Below the pieces are notes generated by a model. The model was not told the origin of the DNA. It did not search any database and saw nothing but the letters and a program-made list of their open reading frames with translations. A stretch of 64,000 nucleotides of DNA from Chitinophaga terrae (ex Kim and Jung 2007) (GTDB taxonomy: Bacteria > Bacteroidota > Bacteroidia > Chitinophagales > Chitinophagaceae): the NCBI RefSeq assembly GCF_900107795.1, contig NZ_FNRL01000025.1, forward strand, positions 1-64,000, given 5' to 3'. Positions 52,802 through 60,814 of this stretch are shown piece after piece; within the stretch, counting starts at the first letter, position 1, and every line of letters begins with the position of its first letter. The translations under genes and the position numbers were made by a program.

Positions 52802-53374
52802 TCAGGATTTCAATGCATCCCAACACATATCAAAGGTAGTATTAATCCTGGTCCTGGTAAGTGTAGTGCCGTGGTAATGGGTTTGTTTGACCAATTCATT
52901 CATTGACCCTACAAGAAAGGTGATCAGCAGGCCGGTATCCACAGGTTTGAGGAGTTGTTCTTTTTTTCCTCTTTCCAGCAGTTCATTATAGGGAGCTGCC
53001 AGCCGGGATGCTTTTTCCCTGGTTTCAGGAGTAATAAAAGGAGAGTGGTAACATTGTTCCATGAACACGGCTTCCTCGAAGTTATGTAAACGGTACCGGA
53101 GAATATTAAGCCAGACATGCTTAAAGCCTACTTTATACGGCTGGGCAGGATCATAGCCTTTAAAAGAATGTGCTACCGAGTTTTCCCTGCAGGCGGCAAA
53201 CAACGCATTGATCAGTTCATCTTTGCTTTTAAAATAAACATACAATGTACCGGTTGCAATACCTGCAGCTTTTGAAATATCCCCCATGGTGATACCAGAT
53301 AGACCTTTGCTGACAACCAATTTCAACGCAGCCTGGAATATCTGGCCCACTTTTCTGTCGTCTTTCCTTTTCAC
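52802..53374 (-). CDS. TetR/AcrR family transcriptional regulator
   Basis: This 190-residue protein has a TetR HTH (about 10-55, ITMGDISKAAGIATGTLYVYFKSKDELINALF) and a helical ligand domain. It is coupled to the UspA gene downstream (1-nt gap). The region upstream on the minus strand has two terminator-like hairpins, so it appears to have its own promoter within 53375-53420. The effector is unknown. Confidence 0.92.
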   Translation of the reverse strand: MKRKDDRKVGQIFQAALKLVVSKGLSGITMGDISKAAGIATGTLYVYFKSKDELINALFAACRENSVAHSFKGYDPAQPYKVGFKHVWLNILRYRLHNFEEAVFMEQCYHSPFITPETREKASRLAAPYNELLERGKKEQLLKPVDTGLLITFLVGSMNELVKQTHYHGTTLTRTRINTTFDMCWDALKS

Positions 53375-53423
53375 ACTGCAAAGATAAGTGAATAAATATT
53401 CATTTTTAATGTTAAAAAATTAT

Positions 53424-53455
53424 AAAAAAGCCTTCGCAGTGGATACTGTAAAGGC
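53424..53455 (-). terminator. Minus-strand terminator-like hairpin 1
   Basis: GCCTTCGCAGT (53430-53440) pairs with ACTGTAAAGGC (53445-53455) with one mismatch. The A-run 53424-53429 supplies six U residues on the minus strand. It lies upstream of the TetR gene and has no gene of its own to close. Confidence 0.6.
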
Positions 53456-53695
53456 GCTGAAGCTAGATGATTAAATCAAAAACCCATTGATCATGATAAA
53501 ACGATGGGCCCCTGTTTAACCGTTATGCGGATGGTTGCTAATTGCTGATATTAAAACCATCGGTCTGGAAAAACCAATGGAGCATTTTTGGTTGTATGCA
53601 TTTGCATTAAGGTAAAATGAAGTACAATGGTAGTAATTATCCGATCTCCAAGCGTTAATAAAATCCAAACAAGAATAGAAATAACAAATGGCAAC

Positions 53696-53729
53696 AAAAA
53701 AGCCCCTGCTGTGGACATACAGCAGAGGC
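53696..53729 (-). terminator. Minus-strand terminator-like hairpin 2
   Basis: GCCCCTGCTGT (53702-53712) pairs with ACAGCAGAGGC (53719-53729) with one C-A mismatch. An A-run at 53696-53701 provides U residues on the minus strand. Only about 220 nt of gene-free DNA lie upstream before the divergent GH29 gene. The gap 53375-53969 holds nothing else recognised. Confidence 0.6.
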
Positions 53730-53969
53730 CATTAAAACATTCACATGGCGCACTTTTAAGTGCTTTATATATCATTAAAAGCCCGTAGAAAACTTGTCAG
53801 TACAGCGTTTCAGCCTTCGGGTAATGAAATTAGATATAAATTTTCGTAATATTCGTTAATCGTTGGTTAATCCGGATTAATAGTAGCATTTTCCCTTTCC
53901 CTAATATGATTTTTCCAGTCATTTGCTTAAACCAACAGATATGTATATTTTTTGCCTGTTATTGAAAAA

Positions 53970-55772
53970 ATGAATTCCATGTTCCATAAAATGCTATCAG
54001 TTCTAGCCTGTTCCTGTATGCTGCAAGCCACAGCAATGCAGGCGCAGGATATGCAGCAAGGATGGAACAAAGAAGCCGTCAATAAACCGCATCCTGGACT
54101 GAACTGGTTCTCCAGCGCCAAATTCGGTCTTTTTATACACTGGGGTTTATATTCGGAATTAGGCGGTAAATGGAAAGACAGCAGCTATTACGGGAGCGGC
54201 GAATGGATCATGCAACGGGCAAAAGCGCCGGCCGGCGAATATGCAAAAGTAGCGGCGTCGTTTAACCCAACAGGCTTCAATGCCGCCCAATGGGCCGCAA
54301 GGGCCAAAGCGGCAGGCATAAAATACCTGGTGATCACCGCCAAACACCACGAAGGTTTCAGCATGTTCGATTCCAGGGTAACGGACTTCGACATTGTGGA
54401 TGCTACCCCTTATCACAAAGACCCAATGAAGGAACTGGCAGACGCCTGCCGTAAAGAAGGCCTGCAGTTCGGGTTTTATTATTCCCAGTTCCTTGATTGG
54501 CATGAACCCGACGGGGGTGGGAATAACTGGGATTTTAAGAACAGGAAGAAAGATTACCGGCAATATTATCAATCAAAATCTATCCCGCAGCTGAAAGAAT
54601 TGCTAAACAATTACGGGCCTCTGGGCATCATCTGGTTCGACATGCCCGGCGGCTTGTCGGAGCAGGAAACGAAACAGATGATCGACAGCCTGAAGGCCAT
54701 TCAGCCATCTTGTTTGTTCAGCAGCCGGGTAGGACACGGGCTGGGAGATTACATCGATTTCGGTGATTCAGAATTGCCACCCACGCCCATTGAAGGCGCA
54801 TGGGAATCGATCTACACTCATAACGACTCCTGGGGCTATATCAGGCATGATATGAATTTTAAATCGCCTGCCGAAATAATCCGCCTCTTGTCCAGCGTGG
54901 CTTCCAAAGGCGGTAACCTGATGCTGAACGTGGGACCCGATGGGAAAGGCGAATGGCCGGCCTATAGCATCAAATACCTGGAAGAAACAGGAAAATGGCT
55001 GCAGCAATATGGGGAAAGCATTTATGGAACCACTCATGGCATCATACCTGCTCAACCCTGGGGTGTAACTACCAGCAAGCCCGGAAAAGTTTTCCTGCAC
55101 GTCTGGCAACTGCCGGACAACGGGCAACTAAGGGTGCCTGGCCTTACTGCCAGGATCAACAGCGTTACACTGCTGGGAACCGCAATAGCCTTGCCCTGGA
55201 AACAATCTGCCGATGAAACGGTTATCACCCTGCCGGCAGAATGGCCCGATAAAAGAAATACGGTTATACAGGTCGAATACAGCGGTCAGCAACCTGACTG
55301 GTCACAACTGAGAACGCAAACTGTCAGCAAGCATTATCCGCAAGCCAATATCCCTGCTATTTGGGCGATATATAACGGCAACGCGCATACTAAACAGTAT
55401 ACGTTTTCGCATTATTTCGGCGATTGGAAACATGAAAATTGTGCAACCGGCATGGTAACGCCCAACGATGCCATCATTTTCCCGCTGGAAGTGCAGGACG
55501 AAGGCGATTATAAGGTGATACTCGACTACGCATGTGAACCAGCAAGCGCAGGGCAGCAGGGAATTGTTACGCTGTTAGGCCAGCGCCTTCCATTCCTTAC
55601 CCTCGCTACTGGAATACAGGACAGTCACCGCCCGATGGCATTTATTCAGCATCCGGTAGGGATCATTCACATACAAGAACCAGGCAAACAAAATTTAACG
55701 ATAAAACCGGTCGAAGGTAACAGGCAGGCACTATTTCAATTAAAACAGATCATCTTAGAACCAGTTAAGTAG
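53970..55772 (+). CDS. GH29 alpha-L-fucosidase
   Basis: This 600-residue protein is read from 53970 (MNSMFHKMLSV). The open frame 5' of this uses TTG, and Met14 is also possible. A signal peptide ends near QATAMQAQ. The GH29 barrel has FGLFIHWGLYSEL, ITAKHHEGFSMFDS and FGFYYSQFLDWHEP. The nucleophile Asp224 is in IIWFDMPGG. A C-terminal beta region follows. Released L-fucose would come from fucosylated glycans or plant cell-wall sugars. It is the first gene of a four-enzyme cluster. Confidence 0.94.
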   Translation: MNSMFHKMLSVLACSCMLQATAMQAQDMQQGWNKEAVNKPHPGLNWFSSAKFGLFIHWGLYSELGGKWKDSSYYGSGEWIMQRAKAPAGEYAKVAASFNPTGFNAAQWAARAKAAGIKYLVITAKHHEGFSMFDSRVTDFDIVDATPYHKDPMKELADACRKEGLQFGFYYSQFLDWHEPDGGGNNWDFKNRKKDYRQYYQSKSIPQLKELLNNYGPLGIIWFDMPGGLSEQETKQMIDSLKAIQPSCLFSSRVGHGLGDYIDFGDSELPPTPIEGAWESIYTHNDSWGYIRHDMNFKSPAEIIRLLSSVASKGGNLMLNVGPDGKGEWPAYSIKYLEETGKWLQQYGESIYGTTHGIIPAQPWGVTTSKPGKVFLHVWQLPDNGQLRVPGLTARINSVTLLGTAIALPWKQSADETVITLPAEWPDKRNTVIQVEYSGQQPDWSQLRTQTVSKHYPQANIPAIWAIYNGNAHTKQYTFSHYFGDWKHENCATGMVTPNDAIIFPLEVQDEGDYKVILDYACEPASAGQQGIVTLLGQRLPFLTLATGIQDSHRPMAFIQHPVGIIHIQEPGKQNLTIKPVEGNRQALFQLKQIILEPVK

Positions 55773-55791
55773 CATAGTTGAATACAGGAAC

Positions 55792-57939
55792 ATGAAAATA
55801 AGTATACTAACAGGGATACTAACAGCATGTTATTGCTGTTTACAAGCCCAGACAACTACTTCCGCCGATTGGCTGATCAGCAACAAAGGATATAACACCA
55901 CGGTTAATGAAAACAATAAAGAAATCACGATCTCAAATGGGTTAATCAGTCGCAGCTTTCGTACAAGTCCAAACGTGATTTGCACGGATTACCGGAACCT
56001 GTCGAATGGCGATCAGTTGTTAAGGGCTGTCAAGCCCGAGGCACGGCTGGTTATAGATGGGCAGGTCTACCAGGTAGGAGGCGCCGTCGGCCAACGGCAG
56101 CAAGCCTATCTGTTACCCGCCTGGCTTGACAATCTCTCTGCCAATACCGATTTCCAGTTTGTAAAATACGAAGTACAACCGTTGAAACCCGCGCTTCAAT
56201 GGAAGTCGCGCAGTTGGATGCCGCCGGTAAAATCGCCCGCCGGCAAGGACCTGGTTTTTCATTATCGCTCGCCCGTTCCCTCACTGAAAGGCATCCTTGT
56301 AAAAGTACACTATGAAGTGATGGACGGGATACCCCTGCTTTGCAAATGGCTGGAAGTGGAAAACAACAGCGGCCAGCCGAAACAGTTAGATCAGGTCGTG
56401 AATGAAATACTGGCTACGCCGGAAGAAGAGTCGGCAGTTGTTGGAAGCGTACAGAAAATGCAGGTGCCTCACAATATTTACATAGAGAGCAATTATGCGT
56501 TCAATAACGCTATGAAAGCTAACCTGAGCGATCAGACCACGCACTGGAAGGCCGACAGCGCCTATACCTCCCAGGTGAATTACGACCTGCAGACTCCCTG
56601 CCTGCTGGAAGTTTATCCTGAAGTGCCGGTAGGAATAAACCTGGCGGCGGGAGAGCATTTTACTTCCATAAGAACTTACGAACTGCTGTTGGATAGCTAC
56701 GACAGGGAGCGTAACGGGTTGGCCAAACGCCGGATGTACAGGACAATTGCGCCCTGGACCCTGCAAAACCCTGCGTTTATGCACCTGGTAAGCAGCGATC
56801 CGCAAAAGGTCCGGGATATCATTGATCAATGCGCCGCTACCGGATATGAAGGCGTGATCCTCAGTTTTGGCAGCGGTCTGAATATGGAGGATACCAGCGC
56901 CGCAAATATTGAGAAGTTTAAAGCCCTTGCCGGCTACGCGCACAGCAAAAGGATCCTGTTAGGCGGGTATTCGTTGTTCAGCAGCCGGAAGATCAGCGAT
57001 GAAGATGATGTGATCAGTCCGCTGACCGGCAAGCCAGGTGGGGCATTTTTCGGCAATGCGCCTTGCCTGGGAAGTAAATGGGGACTCAGTTACCTTGCCA
57101 AACTCCATTATTTCTTCGACGCAACCGGCTTCGATATTTTCGAGAATGACGGTCCTTATCCCGGCGATGTCTGCGCTTCCACCACGCATCCGGGGCATAC
57201 CGGATTAAAAGATTCGCAATGGAAGCAGATGCAGTTGCAGAAAGGATTATATCACTGGTTGAATGAAAGAGGTGTTTATATCAATGCGCCGGATTGGTAT
57301 TTCCTGGATGGCACTAATAAAATAGCGTTGGGATACAGGGAAGTGAACTTTTCGTTACCCCGGGAGGAACAATTGATACTGAACAGGCAGAATATTTTTG
57401 ATGGCACCTGGGAGAAAACGCCGGCTATGGGATGGGGATTTGTGCCATTGAGCGAGTATCACGGCGGCGGGGCGGCTGCTACAATTGAGCCCCTGAAAGA
57501 TCACCTGGATGTTTACCGGCAACTGATGATGCAATATTATGGGGCAGGCATACAAGCCTGTTACAGGGGGCCGCGGCTTTATGATACAGACAGCACAAAG
57601 GCTATGGTGAAACAGGTGTTGAACTGGTACAAACAGTATCGCGAGATCCTGAATGCAGATGTTATTCACCTGCGCAGGCCCGATGGGCGCGACTGGGACG
57701 GCATCATGCACGTAAGTGCCACGCTGCCTCAGAAAGCATTTGTATTGCTGTATAATCCTACAACCCAGGCAATTACAAGAAACATAGATCTGCCGATGTA
57801 TTATACAGGAGCTGAGAAGGAGATAAAGATCAGGGAGAAAGATGGGCCTTTGAAAAAATACCAGTTGGACCGGCAGTACACCGCACATATTAAAATAACT
57901 ATACCGGCAGCAGGTTATACCTGGTTGGTAGCAGAATAA
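55792..57939 (+). CDS. Putative alpha-galactosidase-like glycoside hydrolase
   Basis: This 715-residue protein has a signal peptide (about 1-19, YCCLQAQ). An N-terminal beta-sandwich of the clan D type follows, then a TIM-barrel-like middle with GYEGVILSFGSGLNM. The conserved segment FENDGPYPGDVCAST has Asp453 as a candidate nucleophile. GVYINAPDWYFLDGTNK and SEYHGGGAAATIEPL also match the Bacteroidota proteins commonly annotated as alpha-galactosidase-like. The exact family and substrate cannot be settled from sequence alone. It starts 20 nt after the upstream GH29 gene, so they share an operon and probably act on the same glycan. Confidence 0.7.
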   Translation: MKISILTGILTACYCCLQAQTTTSADWLISNKGYNTTVNENNKEITISNGLISRSFRTSPNVICTDYRNLSNGDQLLRAVKPEARLVIDGQVYQVGGAVGQRQQAYLLPAWLDNLSANTDFQFVKYEVQPLKPALQWKSRSWMPPVKSPAGKDLVFHYRSPVPSLKGILVKVHYEVMDGIPLLCKWLEVENNSGQPKQLDQVVNEILATPEEESAVVGSVQKMQVPHNIYIESNYAFNNAMKANLSDQTTHWKADSAYTSQVNYDLQTPCLLEVYPEVPVGINLAAGEHFTSIRTYELLLDSYDRERNGLAKRRMYRTIAPWTLQNPAFMHLVSSDPQKVRDIIDQCAATGYEGVILSFGSGLNMEDTSAANIEKFKALAGYAHSKRILLGGYSLFSSRKISDEDDVISPLTGKPGGAFFGNAPCLGSKWGLSYLAKLHYFFDATGFDIFENDGPYPGDVCASTTHPGHTGLKDSQWKQMQLQKGLYHWLNERGVYINAPDWYFLDGTNKIALGYREVNFSLPREEQLILNRQNIFDGTWEKTPAMGWGFVPLSEYHGGGAAATIEPLKDHLDVYRQLMMQYYGAGIQACYRGPRLYDTDSTKAMVKQVLNWYKQYREILNADVIHLRRPDGRDWDGIMHVSATLPQKAFVLLYNPTTQAITRNIDLPMYYTGAEKEIKIREKDGPLKKYQLDRQYTAHIKITIPAAGYTWLVAE

Positions 57940-57971
57940 TTAATCATCATTTTATCAAATCAAATTCATCT

Positions 57972-59312
57972 ATGAAAAAATTGACACTGTTGTTTATGCT
58001 ATGCCTGTTAGGAGTGATACAGGGAAAGGCGCAGAAAAAGATATTCAATGAAACGGAGGAGCAGAAAGAACAACGTTTAGCGTGGTGGCTGAACGATAGG
58101 TTCGGGATGTTTATCCACTGGGGTTTATATTCCATGCCTGCCCGCCATGAATGGATAAAGAACTATGAAAGGATGTCGGACGCTGATTACCAGAAGTATT
58201 TTGATCTGTACAATCCAGACCTGTATAATCCAAGAGAATGGGCCCGCCAGGCGAAAGCTGCGGGAATGAAGTATGCGGTGATCACTACCAAGCACCATGA
58301 AGGTTTTTGTTTGTTTGATTCAAAATATACTGATTACAAAGCAACCAATACGCCGATAAAAAAAGACCTGATCAAGGAATTCGTGGAAGCATTCAGGGCG
58401 GAAGGATTGAAGGTTGGATTCTATTATTCGCTGATCGACTGGCATCATCCTGATTTTACCATTGATCGCGTTCACCCGCAAAGAGTTAGCGATCCTTCCA
58501 AATACGCGGAGCTGAATAAAGGACGGGATATGAACAAATACCGCGAATACCTGAAAAACCAGCTTAAAGAACTCCTGACAAACTATGGCAAGATCGATAT
58601 CCTTTGGACGGACTTCTCTTATCCCGGCGAGTATGGAAAAGGAAAGGACGATTGGAATTCGCTGGAGCTGATCAAAATGATCAGGAAGCTGCAACCAGGA
58701 ATTTTGATCAACGATCGTCTGGACCTGGGCGAGTATGATGACGGAGGTGATTTTGTTACTCCTGAACAGTATAAAGTAGCTGAATGGCCAACCCGCAATG
58801 GTAAAAAGGTACATTGGGAAACCTGCCAGACATTTTCCGGATCCTGGGGGTATCACAGGGACGAAAATACCTGGAAGGATAACAAACAATTGCTGGTATT
58901 GCTGATAGAAACAGTAAGTAAAGGCGGCAACCTGCTGCTGAATGTTGGGCCAACCAGCCGTGGATTGTTCGATTACCGGGCTACTCAACGTCTTCACGAT
59001 ATGGGAGAATGGATGCAGGTGAACAGCAGGTCTATTTATGGTTGTACCCAGGCGCCGGAAGATATTAAGACGCCTGATAACAGTTTACTTACCTATAATC
59101 CTACTACCAAACGTTTGTATGTGCACCTGCTGGACTATCCATTACAGCGCTTTGAGCTGCCTGGATTAAAAGGCAAAGTAAAATATGCACAATTCCTTCA
59201 CGATGGAAGTGAAATCAAAATGAAAGATGGCGACAAAGGATCATTAGCCCTGGAGTTACCTGTAATTAAACCTAATGTTGAAATACCGGTGATCGAACTT
59301 GTGCTGCAGTAG
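57972..59312 (+). CDS. GH29 alpha-L-fucosidase, second copy
   Basis: This 446-residue protein has a signal peptide (about 1-19) and the GH29 barrel. FGMFIHWGLYSMPA, ITTKHHEGFCLFDSKY, GFYYSLIDWHHPD and the nucleophile Asp214 in IDILWTDFSYPG are all present. It is shorter than the first copy and lacks most of the C-terminal beta-sandwich extension, so the two enzymes are not recent duplicates and may prefer different linkages. It follows the alpha-galactosidase-like gene by 33 nt and ends with a strong terminator. Confidence 0.94.
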   Translation: MKKLTLLFMLCLLGVIQGKAQKKIFNETEEQKEQRLAWWLNDRFGMFIHWGLYSMPARHEWIKNYERMSDADYQKYFDLYNPDLYNPREWARQAKAAGMKYAVITTKHHEGFCLFDSKYTDYKATNTPIKKDLIKEFVEAFRAEGLKVGFYYSLIDWHHPDFTIDRVHPQRVSDPSKYAELNKGRDMNKYREYLKNQLKELLTNYGKIDILWTDFSYPGEYGKGKDDWNSLELIKMIRKLQPGILINDRLDLGEYDDGGDFVTPEQYKVAEWPTRNGKKVHWETCQTFSGSWGYHRDENTWKDNKQLLVLLIETVSKGGNLLLNVGPTSRGLFDYRATQRLHDMGEWMQVNSRSIYGCTQAPEDIKTPDNSLLTYNPTTKRLYVHLLDYPLQRFELPGLKGKVKYAQFLHDGSEIKMKDGDKGSLALELPVIKPNVEIPVIELVLQ

Positions 59313-59333
59313 ACCTGTAGACGAATAATTTAG

Positions 59334-59390
59334 AGATCGAAGCAGGCTTAAAAAGAACATGTACTTTTTAGGCCTGCTTCGATCTTTTTT
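59334..59390 (+). terminator. Intrinsic terminator after the fucosidase operon
   Basis: AGATCGAAGCAGGC (59334-59347) and GCCTGCTTCGATCT (59372-59385) form a perfect 14-bp stem with A/T-rich inner pairing. A T-run extends to 59390. Confidence 0.92.
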
Positions 59391-59977
59391 ATAGCCCCTT
59401 ATTAACTTTTATGGTTTGAGTAAAACTTCCGCCGGAAATTGTTATATTTAGACTACAGTTTGGGACGAGATTAAGTTATAAAGAATAGTTCATTATTATT
59501 TAATGTACGGCACGCTAACTCGGAAAAATAATTCTCAGTATCTTACCGGAAGAATATGTTTCGTGAGTATCAACCAGTCATTGAATGTACAAATAGCATA
59601 TTCCCGTTGTGAGGGATTATGAAGCAAAGAGAGATACAAAAGAGATATCAGGAAAAGGGAAATCAATAATATATAGATTAGTTTAATTTATCGAAAAGAG
59701 GTTAATTGCCAACCTTTAAATAATTGATTGATAGGTTATTATTCCGCTGCTGATCAAGCAAGAGCCTAAGAGTAATCACGTTATATAGTGTTTTATTTCT
59801 CATGTAAAACACGTTGTTTTGTAACAGTTATTGAAAAACCATATACGTATCCGATTGACTGCTGCGGGTAATTGTTTCAAATTTGTTTCGGGTATGGAAA
59901 CCGTGTAATCTTTCCATTTATTAATTATCAACCATACCAGCTTCCGGGATTGCAGTTTTCAAAATGGAGGATTTCAT
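59391..59977. other. 590-bp gap upstream of the LuxR-type gene
   Basis: Nothing was recognised as a gene; short ORFs of 16-18 codons near 59.55-59.68 kb are not convincing. The region must hold the promoter of the LuxR-type gene, but no exact TTTG-N19-TANNTTTG match was found. Confidence 0.5.
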
Positions 59978-60010
59978 ATGAATATACATAACCCAAAAAG
60001 AAAATTATGA
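59978..60010 (+). CDS. 10-codon leader ORF overlapping the LuxR-type gene
   Basis: ATG at 59978 opens a 10-residue peptide (MNIHNPKRKL) whose TGA overlaps the ATG of the regulator (ATGA, 60007-60010). This arrangement is typical of translational coupling, so ribosomes finishing the leader could set the rate of regulator synthesis. The peptide itself is probably not functional. Confidence 0.4.
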   Translation: MNIHNPKRKL

Positions 60011-60612
60011 AAAAAGTGCGGCCTTTAAATCCTGTGGGGGTGGCTGACGTGCATGGATTAGGAGTAACAGAATTGCACAGCGAATCATCAGAATTGTTAC
60101 AACAATTAGCTAAAGATATCTGCAACCTGGTTTTTATGGATATAGAGATACCTGGATTGACAGCGATAGAAGCCGCTAGTATAGTAAAAGCCGCTTACCC
60201 GGATATAAATGTGTTATTGCTAACATTAAACGAGAATGAACCGCAGGTGACACAAATTCCCGCTGCAAATAAGGAGTATGTTCCGGAACATGTTCCTCCT
60301 GTTACATTATCTGAGTTTATTGCACAGGTATATGAAACAGCGCTACAATCAAATCTTGTAGCTGTTAATAAAGTGCTGGCATTTTTCAGAAAAGAAAAAT
60401 CTGCAGCCAACCAGGACCCTTACGGTTTATCGCCCAGGGAGAAAGAGATCCTGCGTTGCCTGGTAAATGGCGATACATACAAGCAGATAGCTGATGTCTG
60501 TCATATCAGTGTGGGGACTGTACGTTCTCATATCATGAATATATATCGTAAGCTCGATGTAAATTCCCGCTCCAATGCTATAGTCAAGGCAATGAAAGAA
60601 CAGCTGGTTTGA
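60007..60612 (+). CDS. LuxR-type HTH regulator with partly degenerate receiver
   Basis: This 201-residue protein has a shortened receiver-like domain (about 25-120) with the phosphoacceptor-like Asp in NLVFMDIEIPGLTAIEA. It lacks the first beta strand with its acidic pair, and the conserved Lys near the end is replaced (EYVPEHVPP). A C-terminal LuxR HTH (about 140-200) contains LSPREKEILRCLVNGDTYKQIAD and GTVRSHIMNIYRKLDV. Normal phosphorylation is doubtful. It lies between two fucosidase operons and may regulate them, though only location supports that. Confidence 0.88.
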   Translation: MKKVRPLNPVGVADVHGLGVTELHSESSELLQQLAKDICNLVFMDIEIPGLTAIEAASIVKAAYPDINVLLLTLNENEPQVTQIPAANKEYVPEHVPPVTLSEFIAQVYETALQSNLVAVNKVLAFFRKEKSAANQDPYGLSPREKEILRCLVNGDTYKQIADVCHISVGTVRSHIMNIYRKLDVNSRSNAIVKAMKEQLV

Positions 60613-60814
60613 TGTAACCCCGGATTTTTCCCCTTCGCCTATCTATACTGTTGTAGTGTCTTTTCCCTTATTCATGCGACGTCTCCCAGTGCTGTCCTAT
60701 CATTTGCTTCCATGCGAAAATTTAATTTTTGCTGTAACGCCTGCTGCTTTATATGTATATTAACGCAGCAAAGCCGATATAAAATTCATCGCTGGCTTTG
60801 ATCATGCTATCGTT

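Noticed and set aside
53551..53775. 74-codon minus-strand ORF
   Set aside because: It runs through the terminator-like hairpin and has no recognisable features beyond hydrophobic residues.
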